A stretch of 64,000 nucleotides of DNA from an uncultured Sphingomonadaceae bacterium (GTDB lineage Bacteria; Pseudomonadota; Alphaproteobacteria; Sphingomonadales; Sphingomonadaceae), in NCBI GenBank assembly GCA_947258815.1, contig CAMYJW010000015.1, forward strand, positions 1-64,000, read 5' to 3'. Under the pieces are notes generated by a model. It made no database searches, was not told the origin of the DNA, and saw nothing but the letters and a program-made list of their open reading frames with translations. Below are positions 1-8,076 of the stretch, piece by piece; position 1 is the stretch's first letter, and every line of letters begins with the position of its first letter. The position numbers and the translations under genes were made by a program.

Positions 1-72
1 CCCGACTCCCCCGCCCAACCACCCGATACAGTTTATCTGTAGGTTATCGGGTGGTTGGGCGGGGGAGTCGGG
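1..72. repeat. 28-bp perfect inverted repeat (long hairpin)
   Basis: Bases 1-28 are the exact reverse complement of bases 45-72, with a 16-base loop between them, so a very stable GC-rich stem can form. No T-tract follows on either side, so it is not a textbook intrinsic terminator, although it could end transcription of an unseen upstream gene. The right arm runs into a 17-base word (65-81) that recurs exactly at 161-177. The rest of the stretch to the cysteine synthase start at 324 shows no convincing gene. Confidence 0.85.
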
Positions 73-177
73 CCGGGGCCGCTTCCGCCGTGAGGCGGAT
101 TAAAGACTCGTCGGGTGAAGGGATTGCGAAAGCAAGCCCGAACTGACGCCACAAGATTCAGAGTCGGGCCGGGGCCG
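65..177. repeat. 17-bp direct repeat pair (65-81 and 161-177)
   Basis: The word gagtcgggccggggccg occurs exactly at 65-81, overlapping the end of the hairpin, and again at 161-177. The copies are 96 bases apart in the leader of the cysteine synthase gene. Function is unknown. Confidence 0.8.
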
Positions 178-323
178 GACCCAACAAAGATTCCTCTTCC
201 AGCCGTCAGGCCAGAAAACCAGTTTGCCCACGCGCCAACCCGCCGCCCGCGCGCAAAGCGGAAAACGGCATCGTTTCCGCACGCATGCTTGCGGCTCCCG
301 GTCTGTGTGACTAGATCGGTTCC

Positions 324-1322
324 ATGACAGCACCATCGCCGAAGCGCAGCACACTCGATCTGATTGGCAACACGCCGCTTGTTCTACTCAAAGGGCCAAG
401 CGAGGCTGCTGGTTGCGAGATCTGGGGCAAGTGTGAATTTGCCAATCCCGGCGCTTCGGTGAAAGACCGGGCCGCGCTTTATATCGTGCGCGATGCAGAG
501 GCGCGCGGTGCGCTTAAGCCCGGCGGCATGATCGTGGAGGGCACGGCGGGCAACACCGGCATCGGGCTGGCGCTGGTCGCCAACGCCTGCGGATACAAGA
601 CCGTGATCGTCATGCCCGACAACCAGTCGAAGGAAAAGATGGATACGCTGCGCGCGCTGGGGGCCGAGCTGGTTCTGGTGCCGCCGACGAAATTTTCCAA
701 TCCCGGCCATTTCGTCCATACCTCGCGCCGTCTGGCGGAAGAGACGGAAGGCGCGGTCTGGGCCAACCAGTTTGACAATATCGTCAACCGCAAGGCCCAT
801 ATCGAAGGCACCGCGCAGGAAATCTGGGCGCAGATGGATGGCAAGGTTGACGGGTTTACCTGCGCGGCCGGAACCGGCGGCACGATCGCGGGTGTTGGCA
901 TGGGGCTGAAGGCGCTGGACGAAAACGTCACCATCGCGCTTACCGATCCGCATGGCGCGGCGCTTTACAGCTATTTTGCCAATGGCGAACTTGCGGCCGA
1001 AGGATCGTCTGTTGCCGAAGGCATCGGGCAAGGGCGGATCACGGCCAACCTTGAAGGCGCGCCGATCGATACGCAATTTCGTATTTCGGACGAGGCAGGG
1101 CTGGAATGGGTCGCGCGGCTGCTGTCCGAAGAAGGGCTGTGCCTGGGGCTGTCATCGGGCATCAACGTGGCCGGTGCGATTGAGCTGGGGCGCAAACTGG
1201 GCAAGGGATCACGCATCGCCACGATCCTGTGCGACACGGGCTTTCGCTATCTCTCCACGCTCTACAACCCGCAGTGGCTGGAAGAAAAAGGCCTGCCCGT
1301 CTTTCCGTGGTTGAAACGCTGA
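324..1322 (+). CDS. cysK: Cysteine synthase family protein (O-acetylserine sulfhydrylase)
   Basis: PLP enzyme of the CysK/CysM family (332 aa), predicted to make L-cysteine from O-acetylserine and sulfide in the cytosol. The start has the family hallmark LDLIGNTPLV (11-20). The PLP lysine lies in NPGASVKDR (K47). The substrate/phosphate loop is at 71-80, reading EGTAGNTGIG rather than the TSGNTG more usual in CysK. A GTGGTIAGVG phosphate loop follows in the middle, and the C-terminal CDTGFRYLSTL is typical. The GTAGNTG variant is common in alphaproteobacterial members, so the exact sulfur donor is not certain. It is the first gene of a short run that leads into the dcw cluster. Confidence 0.9.
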   Translation: MTAPSPKRSTLDLIGNTPLVLLKGPSEAAGCEIWGKCEFANPGASVKDRAALYIVRDAEARGALKPGGMIVEGTAGNTGIGLALVANACGYKTVIVMPDNQSKEKMDTLRALGAELVLVPPTKFSNPGHFVHTSRRLAEETEGAVWANQFDNIVNRKAHIEGTAQEIWAQMDGKVDGFTCAAGTGGTIAGVGMGLKALDENVTIALTDPHGAALYSYFANGELAAEGSSVAEGIGQGRITANLEGAPIDTQFRISDEAGLEWVARLLSEEGLCLGLSSGINVAGAIELGRKLGKGSRIATILCDTGFRYLSTLYNPQWLEEKGLPVFPWLKR

Positions 1323-1339
1323 AACAGGATCACCGGCGC

Positions 1340-1705
1340 ATGGCAGAAGAAAATTCCAGACGCCTGATAGAGCCTGTCACCACGCCGCAGCATTATGTTC
1401 CGCCCACCGCGCGAGAGCTGCGGGCGCAATCGGTGCATCGCCTGCAAGTTGGCCTGTTTGGCCTGTGTGCGATGCTGCTGCTGGTGGGGCTGGCCAACAT
1501 CATCATGGACCGCGCCCAGCTTTCCGATGAGGAAGACCCGGTTGAAGAGGTTGTTGCGGTGGATGAGGAACCCAAGAAGCAATCGAGCGATCCGCTTGCC
1601 GATATCGGCGTGTTGCCGGAAACCGATCCGGCCCCCGAACCTGAGCCTGCGGCGGACCTGGAGGAGGAATTGCTTGGGGAGGCCGATCTTCAGCCTGATG
1701 AATAG
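1340..1705 (+). CDS. Small single-pass membrane protein, acidic C-terminus, unknown function
   Basis: A 121-residue protein I do not recognise. The ATG at 1340 is preferred over an in-frame start at 1229 that would overlap the end of the cysteine synthase gene by 94 bases. Residues about 35-53 form one hydrophobic segment (VGLFGLCAMLLLVGLANII). After it comes a strongly acidic, Pro/Glu-rich tail (DEEDPVEEVV, EPEPAADLEEELLGE), so it is probably an inner-membrane protein with a periplasmic or cytoplasmic acidic tail. The last codons overlap the start of the next gene (ATG at 1698), which points to translational coupling with that lipoprotein gene. Confidence 0.75.
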   Translation: MAEENSRRLIEPVTTPQHYVPPTARELRAQSVHRLQVGLFGLCAMLLLVGLANIIMDRAQLSDEEDPVEEVVAVDEEPKKQSSDPLADIGVLPETDPAPEPEPAADLEEELLGEADLQPDE

Positions 1706-2489
1706 CCGCGCGCATGTGCGGGGTCGCCCGGCCCTGATCCGGCGCCTTGGAATAGTTTGCGCGTCGCTTGTCGTCGCGGTGATGGCGGGATGCGCGAAAC
1801 CCTCGGACCGTTCAAATCTGCCGCAGGTGATCGGTATTTCCACCAGTCTGCCGATTGTCTGGCCCGAAGCGGCAGAGCTTTCGGACCTGTTGCACGATGA
1901 TGCGCCGCCGCACTGGGCGCTGGGCGTGTTGCAAAAGCGCGGTGACGTGAAGCCGCTCGACAGTCTTGCGGTTCCCGGCGCATCGGGAGGGCAGGCGGCT
2001 TTGCCTTTGCCGCCCGATGCGCTTCTGGTGCTGGCCCAGCCCTTTCCCTTTTCGCCGCAGGAACACGTTGCGCTCGATACGTGGGTGCGATCGGGCGGAA
2101 AAGTTCTGGTGTTTGCCGATCCGATGCTGACGGCCCATTCCGATTATGCACTCGGCGATCGCCGCAGGCCGCAAAGTATCATTAAACTTGCTCCGATTCT
2201 CGCCCGCTGGGGGCTGATGCTCGCATTCGACGCCAAGCAGAGTCCGGGCGTACGGCATGTGCAGGTGGCTGGCGGAGCCATGCCGGTGAACTTGCCGGGG
2301 AAGCTCAGTCTGGGTCCGGGCCCCCGACATTGCCAACCCGAAGCGGACGGGCTGCTGGCTTATTGCACCGTTGAAAAGGGGCGGGCACTGATCGTTGCCG
2401 ATGCCGCCATGCTCGAATCGGAAGGTGGCGAAACCGCCGATTCGCGCTATGAAATGCTGGATCGGCTTCTCGATCGGCTGGAGGCGTAA
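1698..2489 (+). CDS. Putative lipoprotein, GldG/DUF4350-like
   Basis: A 263-residue protein beginning inside the end of the previous gene. The N-terminus is a lipoprotein signal: basic RGRPALIRRLG, a hydrophobic stretch, and the lipobox VMAGC with the lipidated Cys near residue 32. The body contains a pattern (LLVLAQPFPFSPQEHVALD, then WVRSGGKVLVFADPML) like the ABC-associated GldG/DUF4350 fold, in which a glutamine-amidotransferase-like domain senses or binds rather than catalyses. That family link is inferred from pattern only. It probably sits at the inner or outer membrane facing the periplasm. A gap of 341 bases separates it from mraZ. Confidence 0.7.
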   Translation: MNSRAHVRGRPALIRRLGIVCASLVVAVMAGCAKPSDRSNLPQVIGISTSLPIVWPEAAELSDLLHDDAPPHWALGVLQKRGDVKPLDSLAVPGASGGQAALPLPPDALLVLAQPFPFSPQEHVALDTWVRSGGKVLVFADPMLTAHSDYALGDRRRPQSIIKLAPILARWGLMLAFDAKQSPGVRHVQVAGGAMPVNLPGKLSLGPGPRHCQPEADGLLAYCTVEKGRALIVADAAMLESEGGETADSRYEMLDRLLDRLEA

Positions 2490-2830
2490 TGCGATGGTGC
2501 ACTGCGTTGGTGAAATCCGGGGATGGCGCGCGAAACCAGCTCTCGTGTGTGGCCGGGTCTGAAAATATCGTTGAAATCGTAAGGGTTGTGACTGCCGAGA
2601 AGATTTGAATGACTGTGGGAAATTGCCGCCAAGGCCCACATTCTCAAAGGTTATTCAGACAAAAAACCACATTTCCCCTTCCATCCCAAAATTTCCCGCA
2701 CTAAGACGGTGTTCCATCGGAAACGCCGATTCTTGCCGCCCGTGCTTTTGGGCGAACCGGATGCGCATGCGCGCCGCCGGGCGGAGAAGCTGTGTTTCGC
2801 GTCGAGGGAGCCTCGGGGGGTCAGGTCAGT
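2490..2830 (+). other. Intergenic leader upstream of mraZ
   Basis: No gene is supported in these 341 bases. The second half is relatively AT-rich and holds a CCC motif repeated at 10-bp spacing (2675-2697), a likely MraZ operator. The start ATG of mraZ at 2831 follows a G-rich run and an agg at a fitting distance. The dcw promoter must lie here, but no -35/-10 pair is clear enough to name. Confidence 0.6.
2675..2697 (-). promoter_or_regulatory. Candidate MraZ box array
   Basis: CCC triplets lie at 2675-2677, 2685-2687 and 2695-2697, exactly 10 bp apart. Read on the minus strand they are three GGG cores at helical-turn spacing. MraZ is known to bind TGGGN-type repeats spaced about 10 bp apart upstream of its own gene in E. 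coli. The orientation is opposite to mraZ here and only one core reads TGGG, so this is a suggestion. Confidence 0.35.
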
Positions 2831-3331
2831 ATGGCGTCGAAGCCATATATATACAGCGGTCAGGGCTTTTCGCTTCAGCGCGACAAGAACCGCTTTGTCC
2901 TGCCCAGCCAGTTTCGCGCGACGCTCAAAGAATCAAGCGGACGCGCCGTGGTCTGCCTTGCCAAACATGATCGCTGGACCTGCCTGACCGGCTTTGGCCT
3001 CTCGCGCGTCGATGGATTTGCCGCCCAGATCGAACAGGAGCAGGAGAACGCGCTGAAAGCGGGCAAGGATTACGATCCCGATAAGCGCGCAATGCGGCTT
3101 TATGGTTTTCACGAAGTGCCGTTTGACGGAAGCGGGCGTTTCACGTTGCCCGAACCGCTGCAAACCACCGGCAAGATCGAAGACGAGCTGTATTTTCACA
3201 GCGCGGGCCAGTTCTTCACCGTGTGGAACCCGCACGAACTTGCCCGCATGGATGGCGAAGACTGGGACTATGAAAAAGCGATCTGTGACAGTCTGGCGAA
3301 CGCCGAGCGTGCAAAGGCGAAGAAGAAATGA
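2831..3331 (+). CDS. mraZ: Transcriptional regulator MraZ
   Basis: First gene of the dcw cluster, 166 aa, slightly longer than the usual 140-150. MraZ is a double AbrB/SpoVT-type DNA-binding protein that represses the dcw promoter. The first repeat is visible around [20 protein letters not shown] (8-27) and the second around [16 protein letters not shown]. The ATG at 2831 is chosen over an in-frame ATG at 2792 because family members begin just before the YSGQG motif and a ribosome-site-like agg precedes it. The stop codon overlaps the rsmH start by 4 bases. Autoregulation through the repeats at 2675-2697 is plausible. Confidence 0.93.
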   Translation: MASKPYIYSGQGFSLQRDKNRFVLPSQFRATLKESSGRAVVCLAKHDRWTCLTGFGLSRVDGFAAQIEQEQENALKAGKDYDPDKRAMRLYGFHEVPFDGSGRFTLPEPLQTTGKIEDELYFHSAGQFFTVWNPHELARMDGEDWDYEKAICDSLANAERAKAKKK

Positions 3332-4287
3332 GCGCGCCGCACACACCCGTTCTGCGTGAAGAAGCCGTGGCGGCGGTGGAGCCGGGGCCGGGCAAGATTA
3401 TTATCGACGCGACATTCGGTGCCGGGGGCTATTCGCGCAGCCTGCTGGACAAGGGGGCGACCGTTCACGCGTTCGATCGGGACCCGGATGCGATTGCCGC
3501 AGTGACAGACAACCCGCAGGACTGGCCGGAAACGCTTGAGGATCCGCCGCGGCTTGTGCTGCACCCCCGGCGCTTTTCCGAAATGGTTGCTGCGATGGCC
3601 GATGCCGGCATTGCCGATGTCGATGGTATTGTCATGGATATCGGCGTTTCATCAATGCAGCTCGATCAGCCCGGAAGGGGCTTTGCATTCGTCGCCGATG
3701 GCCCGCTCGACATGCGCATGAGTCGGGAAGGTCCGTCGGCGGCGGACTTTGTTAATACCGCGCCGGAAGCCGATATTGCCGATGTGCTTTATCGCTTCGG
3801 CGAGGAGAGGCAGTCACGACGCCTGGCCCGTGCGATCGTGGCTGCCCGCCCTCTTTCAACCACCGGACAACTGGCAACGGTGATACGCAAGGCGCTGGGC
3901 CACAGGCCGGGCGCGCCCAAAGACCCGGCAACGCGCAGCTTTCAGGCGATCCGCATTCATGTGAACGGTGAACTGGACGAACTGGACCGGGCGCTTCACG
4001 CGGCAGAAACACTGCTCAGGAGCGGCGGCAAACTTGCGGTTGTCAGTTTTCACAGTCTGGAAGACCGGATCGTCAAGCGATTCCTGCGCGAAGCAAGCGG
4101 CGCGGCACGATCGACATCGCGCCACATGCCCGAAATGGCGCCGAGCCACGCACCAACCTTCGAACAGGTAAGCAAGGCGATCCGCCCAGGCAATGCGGAA
4201 GTGGCGGCAAATCCACGGGCGCGATCTGCAACCTTGCGCGCGGCGACGAGAACCGCTGCGCCCTCACGCGAAAGGCTGGCGGCATGA
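3328..4287 (+). CDS. rsmH: 16S rRNA (cytosine(1402)-N4)-methyltransferase RsmH
   Basis: SAM-dependent methyltransferase (319 aa) that methylates the N4 of C1402 in the ribosomal P site. The SAM-binding motif [10 protein letters not shown] is at 28-37. Family blocks follow: [25 protein letters not shown], then [16 protein letters not shown] and [16 protein letters not shown]. The C-terminus [12 protein letters not shown] is diagnostic. The gene overlaps mraZ and ftsL by ATGA-type junctions, so translation is probably coupled. Confidence 0.97.
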   Translation: MSAPHTPVLREEAVAAVEPGPGKIIIDATFGAGGYSRSLLDKGATVHAFDRDPDAIAAVTDNPQDWPETLEDPPRLVLHPRRFSEMVAAMADAGIADVDGIVMDIGVSSMQLDQPGRGFAFVADGPLDMRMSREGPSAADFVNTAPEADIADVLYRFGEERQSRRLARAIVAARPLSTTGQLATVIRKALGHRPGAPKDPATRSFQAIRIHVNGELDELDRALHAAETLLRSGGKLAVVSFHSLEDRIVKRFLREASGAARSTSRHMPEMAPSHAPTFEQVSKAIRPGNAEVAANPRARSATLRAATRTAAPSRERLAA

Positions 4288-4880
4288 ACCTGACTCGCGA
4301 TCGCGTTCGATCAATAGGGTGGGCGTTTGTGCTGACAGTCTGCGCGGCGCTGACGGCCGGACTGATGCTGAGGGTCAATGCCGTCAAGGGGCAGGTCCAT
4401 GAGGCAGAGCGGCGGATCGTGAACCTGCGTCACGAAATCGTGTTTCTGGAAACCGAGTTCAAGACCCGCGCGAACCAGCAGCAACTCAAGACCCTCAATG
4501 ACGTCGAGTTTGGCTACAGGGCGCCGCTCGCGGAGCAGTATATCGAAGGGGAGCGTCAACTGGCCGCATTAGGCAAGCCGCGCGGACCCGGCGCGCCCAA
4601 GCCGATACGTGTTGCCAATGCGGTTCGTGAGACACGGGGCAACGCACTGTTGCAAATGGTCTCGCCGCTCTCAGGCGAGTCTGCTGCTGCCACTGCCACT
4701 GCCACTGCCACTGGCGCTTCTGCTGCCACTGCCGAAGCGCCGGTTCCGGCACAGCCGGCGGCAAAGCCCGCTGCCGCCGAAGCGCCATCCGCCACTGATC
4801 CCGTTGCCGATGCAATTGCCGCCGCCGATGTCGCAGACAGGCTTGGCCGCATCGATCTTCCCGCAGCGGAGGCGCAATGA
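4284..4880 (+). CDS. ftsL: Cell division protein FtsL
   Basis: Bitopic divisome protein (198 aa), partner of FtsQ and FtsB. One membrane segment lies near residues 12-29 ([19 protein letters not shown]). A coiled-coil stretch with Arg/Glu heptads follows ([19 protein letters not shown]). It is longer than E. coli FtsL because of an Ala/Thr/Pro-rich C-terminal tail of about 75 residues, encoded partly by a pure hexamer repeat at 4688-4711. Identification rests on position between rsmH and ftsI plus topology, as the family has little sequence conservation. The stop overlaps the ftsI start. Confidence 0.88.
   Translation: MNLTRDRVRSIGWAFVLTVCAALTAGLMLRVNAVKGQVHEAERRIVNLRHEIVFLETEFKTRANQQQLKTLNDVEFGYRAPLAEQYIEGERQLAALGKPRGPGAPKPIRVANAVRETRGNALLQMVSPLSGESAAATATATATGASAATAEAPVPAQPAAKPAAAEAPSATDPVADAIAAADVADRLGRIDLPAAEAQ
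4688..4711 (+). repeat. Tandem hexamer repeat (tgccac)x4 inside ftsL
   Basis: Four perfect copies of tgccac, with degenerate copies on each side, encode an Ala-Thr tract in the FtsL tail. The unit is two codons long, so slippage would lengthen or shorten the tail without shifting frame. Confidence 0.85.
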
Positions 4881-6598
4881 CCGCGCTGAGCGTTTCCGCC
4901 AGAGTTTCGACCGGCCGTAGGCTGCTGGCCACTTCGCGGCAGCGCTCGCTGCTTCTTGCGAAGTGGCGCACGCTATGGGTGTTGGCGGTTTTCGGCGCGA
5001 TTGCAGCAAGCGCGATCTTTCGCATCGGCTTTCTGGGGCTGTTCCAGCACACGCCTGAGCAGAAGACCATGGCCGAAAAGTTGCTGCCCGAACGCGGAGA
5101 GATCGTGGACCGCAAGGGTGAGCCGCTGGCCCGCGAATTCAAGGCCTATGCGCTGCGGTTCAACCCCGAAGCGCTCGATGATGGGCCGCCGCTTGTCAAA
5201 AGCCCGAAGGACGTTGCAGCGGCGCTGGTCAGGATTCTGCCCGATCTGGATCGGGACAAGGTTGAAGCCCAGCTCGCGAGCGGCAAAAAGGGGTATGTGC
5301 GGCGGCGCATCCTGCCCGAAGATGCCAACCGCATTCATGCGCTGGGGGAACCCGCGCTGGAATTTCCGAGAGAGCCTGAGCGCTATTATCCACAAGGTTC
5401 GATGGCGGCGCATGTGCTGGGTTTCGTTTCGGCCGATGGCGAAGGCAAGGTCGGGATGGAAGCGGTGTATCACAAGCATCTGACCGATCCGCTGACGCGC
5501 GGAGAACCTGCGCAAGTTTCTATCGATGCGCGGGTGCAGGGCGCGCTTGAAGACGAACTGGGCCGGGGCATGGCGCTTTCCAATGCCAAAGGCGGCGCGG
5601 CGGTGATACTCGATGTCGATACCGGAGAGTTGCTGGCGCTGGCCTCGCTTCCCGCGTTCAATCCCAACAAGATCGATCAGGCAAGCACGCCCAACATCTT
5701 CAACCGCGTGACGAACCAGGTCTATGAACTGGGTTCCACATTCAAGCCGATCAGTTTTGCCGCCGCGATTGACGCCGGAACGATCACTCATCTGGGCAAG
5801 CGCTATCAGGCATCGCGCGCGCTGGAGCTGAGCGGTTTCAAGATTCGCGACAGCCACGTTATCGGGCAATCGCTGAATGTGCCTCAGGCGCTGATGTATT
5901 CGTCGAACATCGTGACCGCGCAGATCGCGGATGAGCTGGGCGGCGAGAAGCTGAAAGCGACGATGGAAGCGCTGGCGATGAACAAGCGTCCCGCCGTTGA
6001 ATTGCCGGCGAAGGGTCTGCCGCTCTGGCCGCAGGGAAAGTGGTCGCGCATCACAACCATGACGGTGTCTTACGGGCACGGCATTGCCGTCACGCCGCTG
6101 CATCTGGCTTCGGCTTATGCATCTCTCGTGAACGGCGGCATCTGGCGACCGGCAACGCTGCGCAGGCTTGAAGTTGGCGAGGTTCCGACAGGCAGGCGCG
6201 TGTTCAAGGCCGCAACCAGCGCCCGGATGCGCCAGATGCTGCGCATGACAGTGGTTTATGGCACCGGCAAGAAGGCCGATGCGCCCGGTTTTCGCATCGG
6301 CGGCAAGACCGGATCGGCCGAAAAGCCGGGGCAGGGCGGTTATCGGCGCAGCACGCTGGTTTCCACGTTCGCCGCGGCTTTTCCGATGGACCATCCGCGT
6401 TACGTTATCATCGTGATGCTCGATGAACCCAAAGGCACCGCGGCCACCAATGGTCAGCGCACGGCGGCATGGAATGCCGCGCCGGTCGTTGGCCGCGTGG
6501 TTCCGCGCATCGGTCCGCTGCTTGGCGTGATGCCTGATGAAACGCGCGACATCGACATTTCCGATCTGCGCCCGCTGATCCCCGGTGAGGCGCACTGA
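4877..6598 (+). CDS. ftsI: Peptidoglycan D,D-transpeptidase FtsI (PBP3)
   Basis: Septal class B penicillin-binding protein (573 aa). A short cytoplasmic part precedes one membrane anchor (about 33-55). The PBP dimerisation (pedestal) domain begins at the RGEIVDRKGEPLA block (73-85). The transpeptidase domain carries all three active-site motifs: STFK with the acyl-enzyme Ser287, SSN at 342-344, and KTG at 477-479. It crosslinks septal peptidoglycan with FtsW as polymerase partner. The downstream murE start overlaps its stop by one base. Confidence 0.97.
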   Translation: MTALSVSARVSTGRRLLATSRQRSLLLAKWRTLWVLAVFGAIAASAIFRIGFLGLFQHTPEQKTMAEKLLPERGEIVDRKGEPLAREFKAYALRFNPEALDDGPPLVKSPKDVAAALVRILPDLDRDKVEAQLASGKKGYVRRRILPEDANRIHALGEPALEFPREPERYYPQGSMAAHVLGFVSADGEGKVGMEAVYHKHLTDPLTRGEPAQVSIDARVQGALEDELGRGMALSNAKGGAAVILDVDTGELLALASLPAFNPNKIDQASTPNIFNRVTNQVYELGSTFKPISFAAAIDAGTITHLGKRYQASRALELSGFKIRDSHVIGQSLNVPQALMYSSNIVTAQIADELGGEKLKATMEALAMNKRPAVELPAKGLPLWPQGKWSRITTMTVSYGHGIAVTPLHLASAYASLVNGGIWRPATLRRLEVGEVPTGRRVFKAATSARMRQMLRMTVVYGTGKKADAPGFRIGGKTGSAEKPGQGGYRRSTLVSTFAAAFPMDHPRYVIIVMLDEPKGTAATNGQRTAAWNAAPVVGRVVPRIGPLLGVMPDETRDIDISDLRPLIPGEAH

Positions 6599-8076
6599 TG
6601 CAACTCGCCCAACTTGTCAGCGCGGCGGGGCTGCATATGGAAAAGGGTGTTGACGCTGTGGTAACCGGATTTGCGATCGATCATCGCAAAGTCGTGCAAG
6701 GCCATGTTTTCGGCGCGTTTGAGGGGCTGTCGGTTAACGGCGAGGATTATATCGCCGATGCCGTCAGCGCGGGCGCGGTTGCGGTCGTCGCCCGGCCCGC
6801 CGCCGCGGTTGACCATGCGATCCACCTTGGCGCGGATAATCCGCGCCGCGCCTTTGCCCGGCTGGCCGCGGAATTCTTCAAGCCCGTTCCTGAACTGATC
6901 GTTGCGGCCACGGGGACGAACGGCAAGACATCCGTGGCAGAGCTGACACGCCAGATCTGGGCCATGGCGGGACATGACAGCGCGTCTATCGGTACGCTCG
7001 GGATCACCGCCGGAGGCAAGACCGTTGAGACGGGATTGACGACGCCCGATATCGTTACGTTCCTGACCCAGATGAACGCGCTGGCGAAGCAGGGCATCAC
7101 GCACGCCGCCTATGAAGCATCAAGCCACGGACTGGCGCAATTTCGCAACGAAGGCGTTCGGGTGGCCGCCGGAGCATTTACCAACCTCAGCCGCGATCAC
7201 CTTGATTACCATGAGACGATGGACGCTTACTTCGCGGCTAAAATGCGGCTGTTTGACGAGATCGTCGCCGATAGCGGCGCAGCGGTTATCTGGGCAGACG
7301 ATCCATGGTCCGCGCATGCCATCGAACATGCCGAGCGCAGGGGCTTGCGCGTTTTCACCGTCGGCGAAAAGGGTGGAGCGATCCGCCTGCTGTCACGAAC
7401 GCCGGGGCATCTGGGGCAGACTCTGGAAATCGAGTATCACGGAGTCTGGCGCACGCTGCACTTGCCGCTGATAGGTGCCTATCAGGCGGCCAATGCGCTG
7501 GTTGCGGCAGGGCTTGTGCTGGCAACCGGCGGCGCGGCAGATGCAACATTCGACGCGCTGACGCGGCTCAGCCCGGTGCGCGGGCGGCTGGAGCGGGCCT
7601 GCGTCAGCGGCGCGGGCGCGCCGGTCTATGTCGATTATGCGCATACCCCGGATGCACTTGAAGCTGTAATCGCCGCGCTGAGGCCGCACACCAGGGGGCG
7701 GCTTATCGTTGTGTTCGGCGCAGGCGGCGATCGCGATCAGGGCAAGCGATCGGCGATGGGCGCGGTTGCCGCGAATGCCGCCGATCTGGCGATTGTGACC
7801 GACGATAACCCGCGTGGTGAGGATCCGGCGGCAATCAGGGCGATGGTGCTGCAAGGCTGCACACCGGAGGGCGCGATGCTTGAAATTCCGGACCGGCGCG
7901 ACGCGATCGGAGCAGCGCTTGCCGAAGCGGGCGCGACCGATGTCGTGCTGATCGCGGGCAAAGGGCACGAACAGGGACAGATTATCGGCAGCGGAGAGGA
8001 CAGACAGGTCCTGCCGTTTGACGATGTGGCGGTGGCCAGTGAACTGGCGGCTGCCGGGGGGAGTGAGAGCGTATGA
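6598..8076 (+). CDS. murE: UDP-MurNAc-L-Ala-D-Glu:meso-DAP ligase MurE
   Basis: Cytosolic Mur ligase (492 aa) adding the third stem-peptide residue. The ATP loop is GTNGKTS at 106-112. The central block has the HLDYHETMDAYFAAK signature with the lysine that is carbamylated in the family. The C-terminal motif DDNPRGEDP contains DNPR, the known determinant for meso-diaminopimelate over lysine, so the cell wall should be of the mDAP type. Gene start and stop overlap ftsI and murF by 1 and 4 bases. Confidence 0.97.
   Translation: MQLAQLVSAAGLHMEKGVDAVVTGFAIDHRKVVQGHVFGAFEGLSVNGEDYIADAVSAGAVAVVARPAAAVDHAIHLGADNPRRAFARLAAEFFKPVPELIVAATGTNGKTSVAELTRQIWAMAGHDSASIGTLGITAGGKTVETGLTTPDIVTFLTQMNALAKQGITHAAYEASSHGLAQFRNEGVRVAAGAFTNLSRDHLDYHETMDAYFAAKMRLFDEIVADSGAAVIWADDPWSAHAIEHAERRGLRVFTVGEKGGAIRLLSRTPGHLGQTLEIEYHGVWRTLHLPLIGAYQAANALVAAGLVLATGGAADATFDALTRLSPVRGRLERACVSGAGAPVYVDYAHTPDALEAVIAALRPHTRGRLIVVFGAGGDRDQGKRSAMGAVAANAADLAIVTDDNPRGEDPAAIRAMVLQGCTPEGAMLEIPDRRDAIGAALAEAGATDVVLIAGKGHEQGQIIGSGEDRQVLPFDDVAVASELAAAGGSESV

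Noticed and set aside
1395..1697. N-terminal extension of the lipoprotein gene at 1698
   Set aside because: The extension is an out-of-frame reading of the small membrane-protein gene. The lipoprotein signal begins right after the ATG at 1698.
4973..6595. 540-residue minus-strand frame
   Set aside because: Antisense shadow of ftsI, with the same Arg/His-rich look and no start signal.
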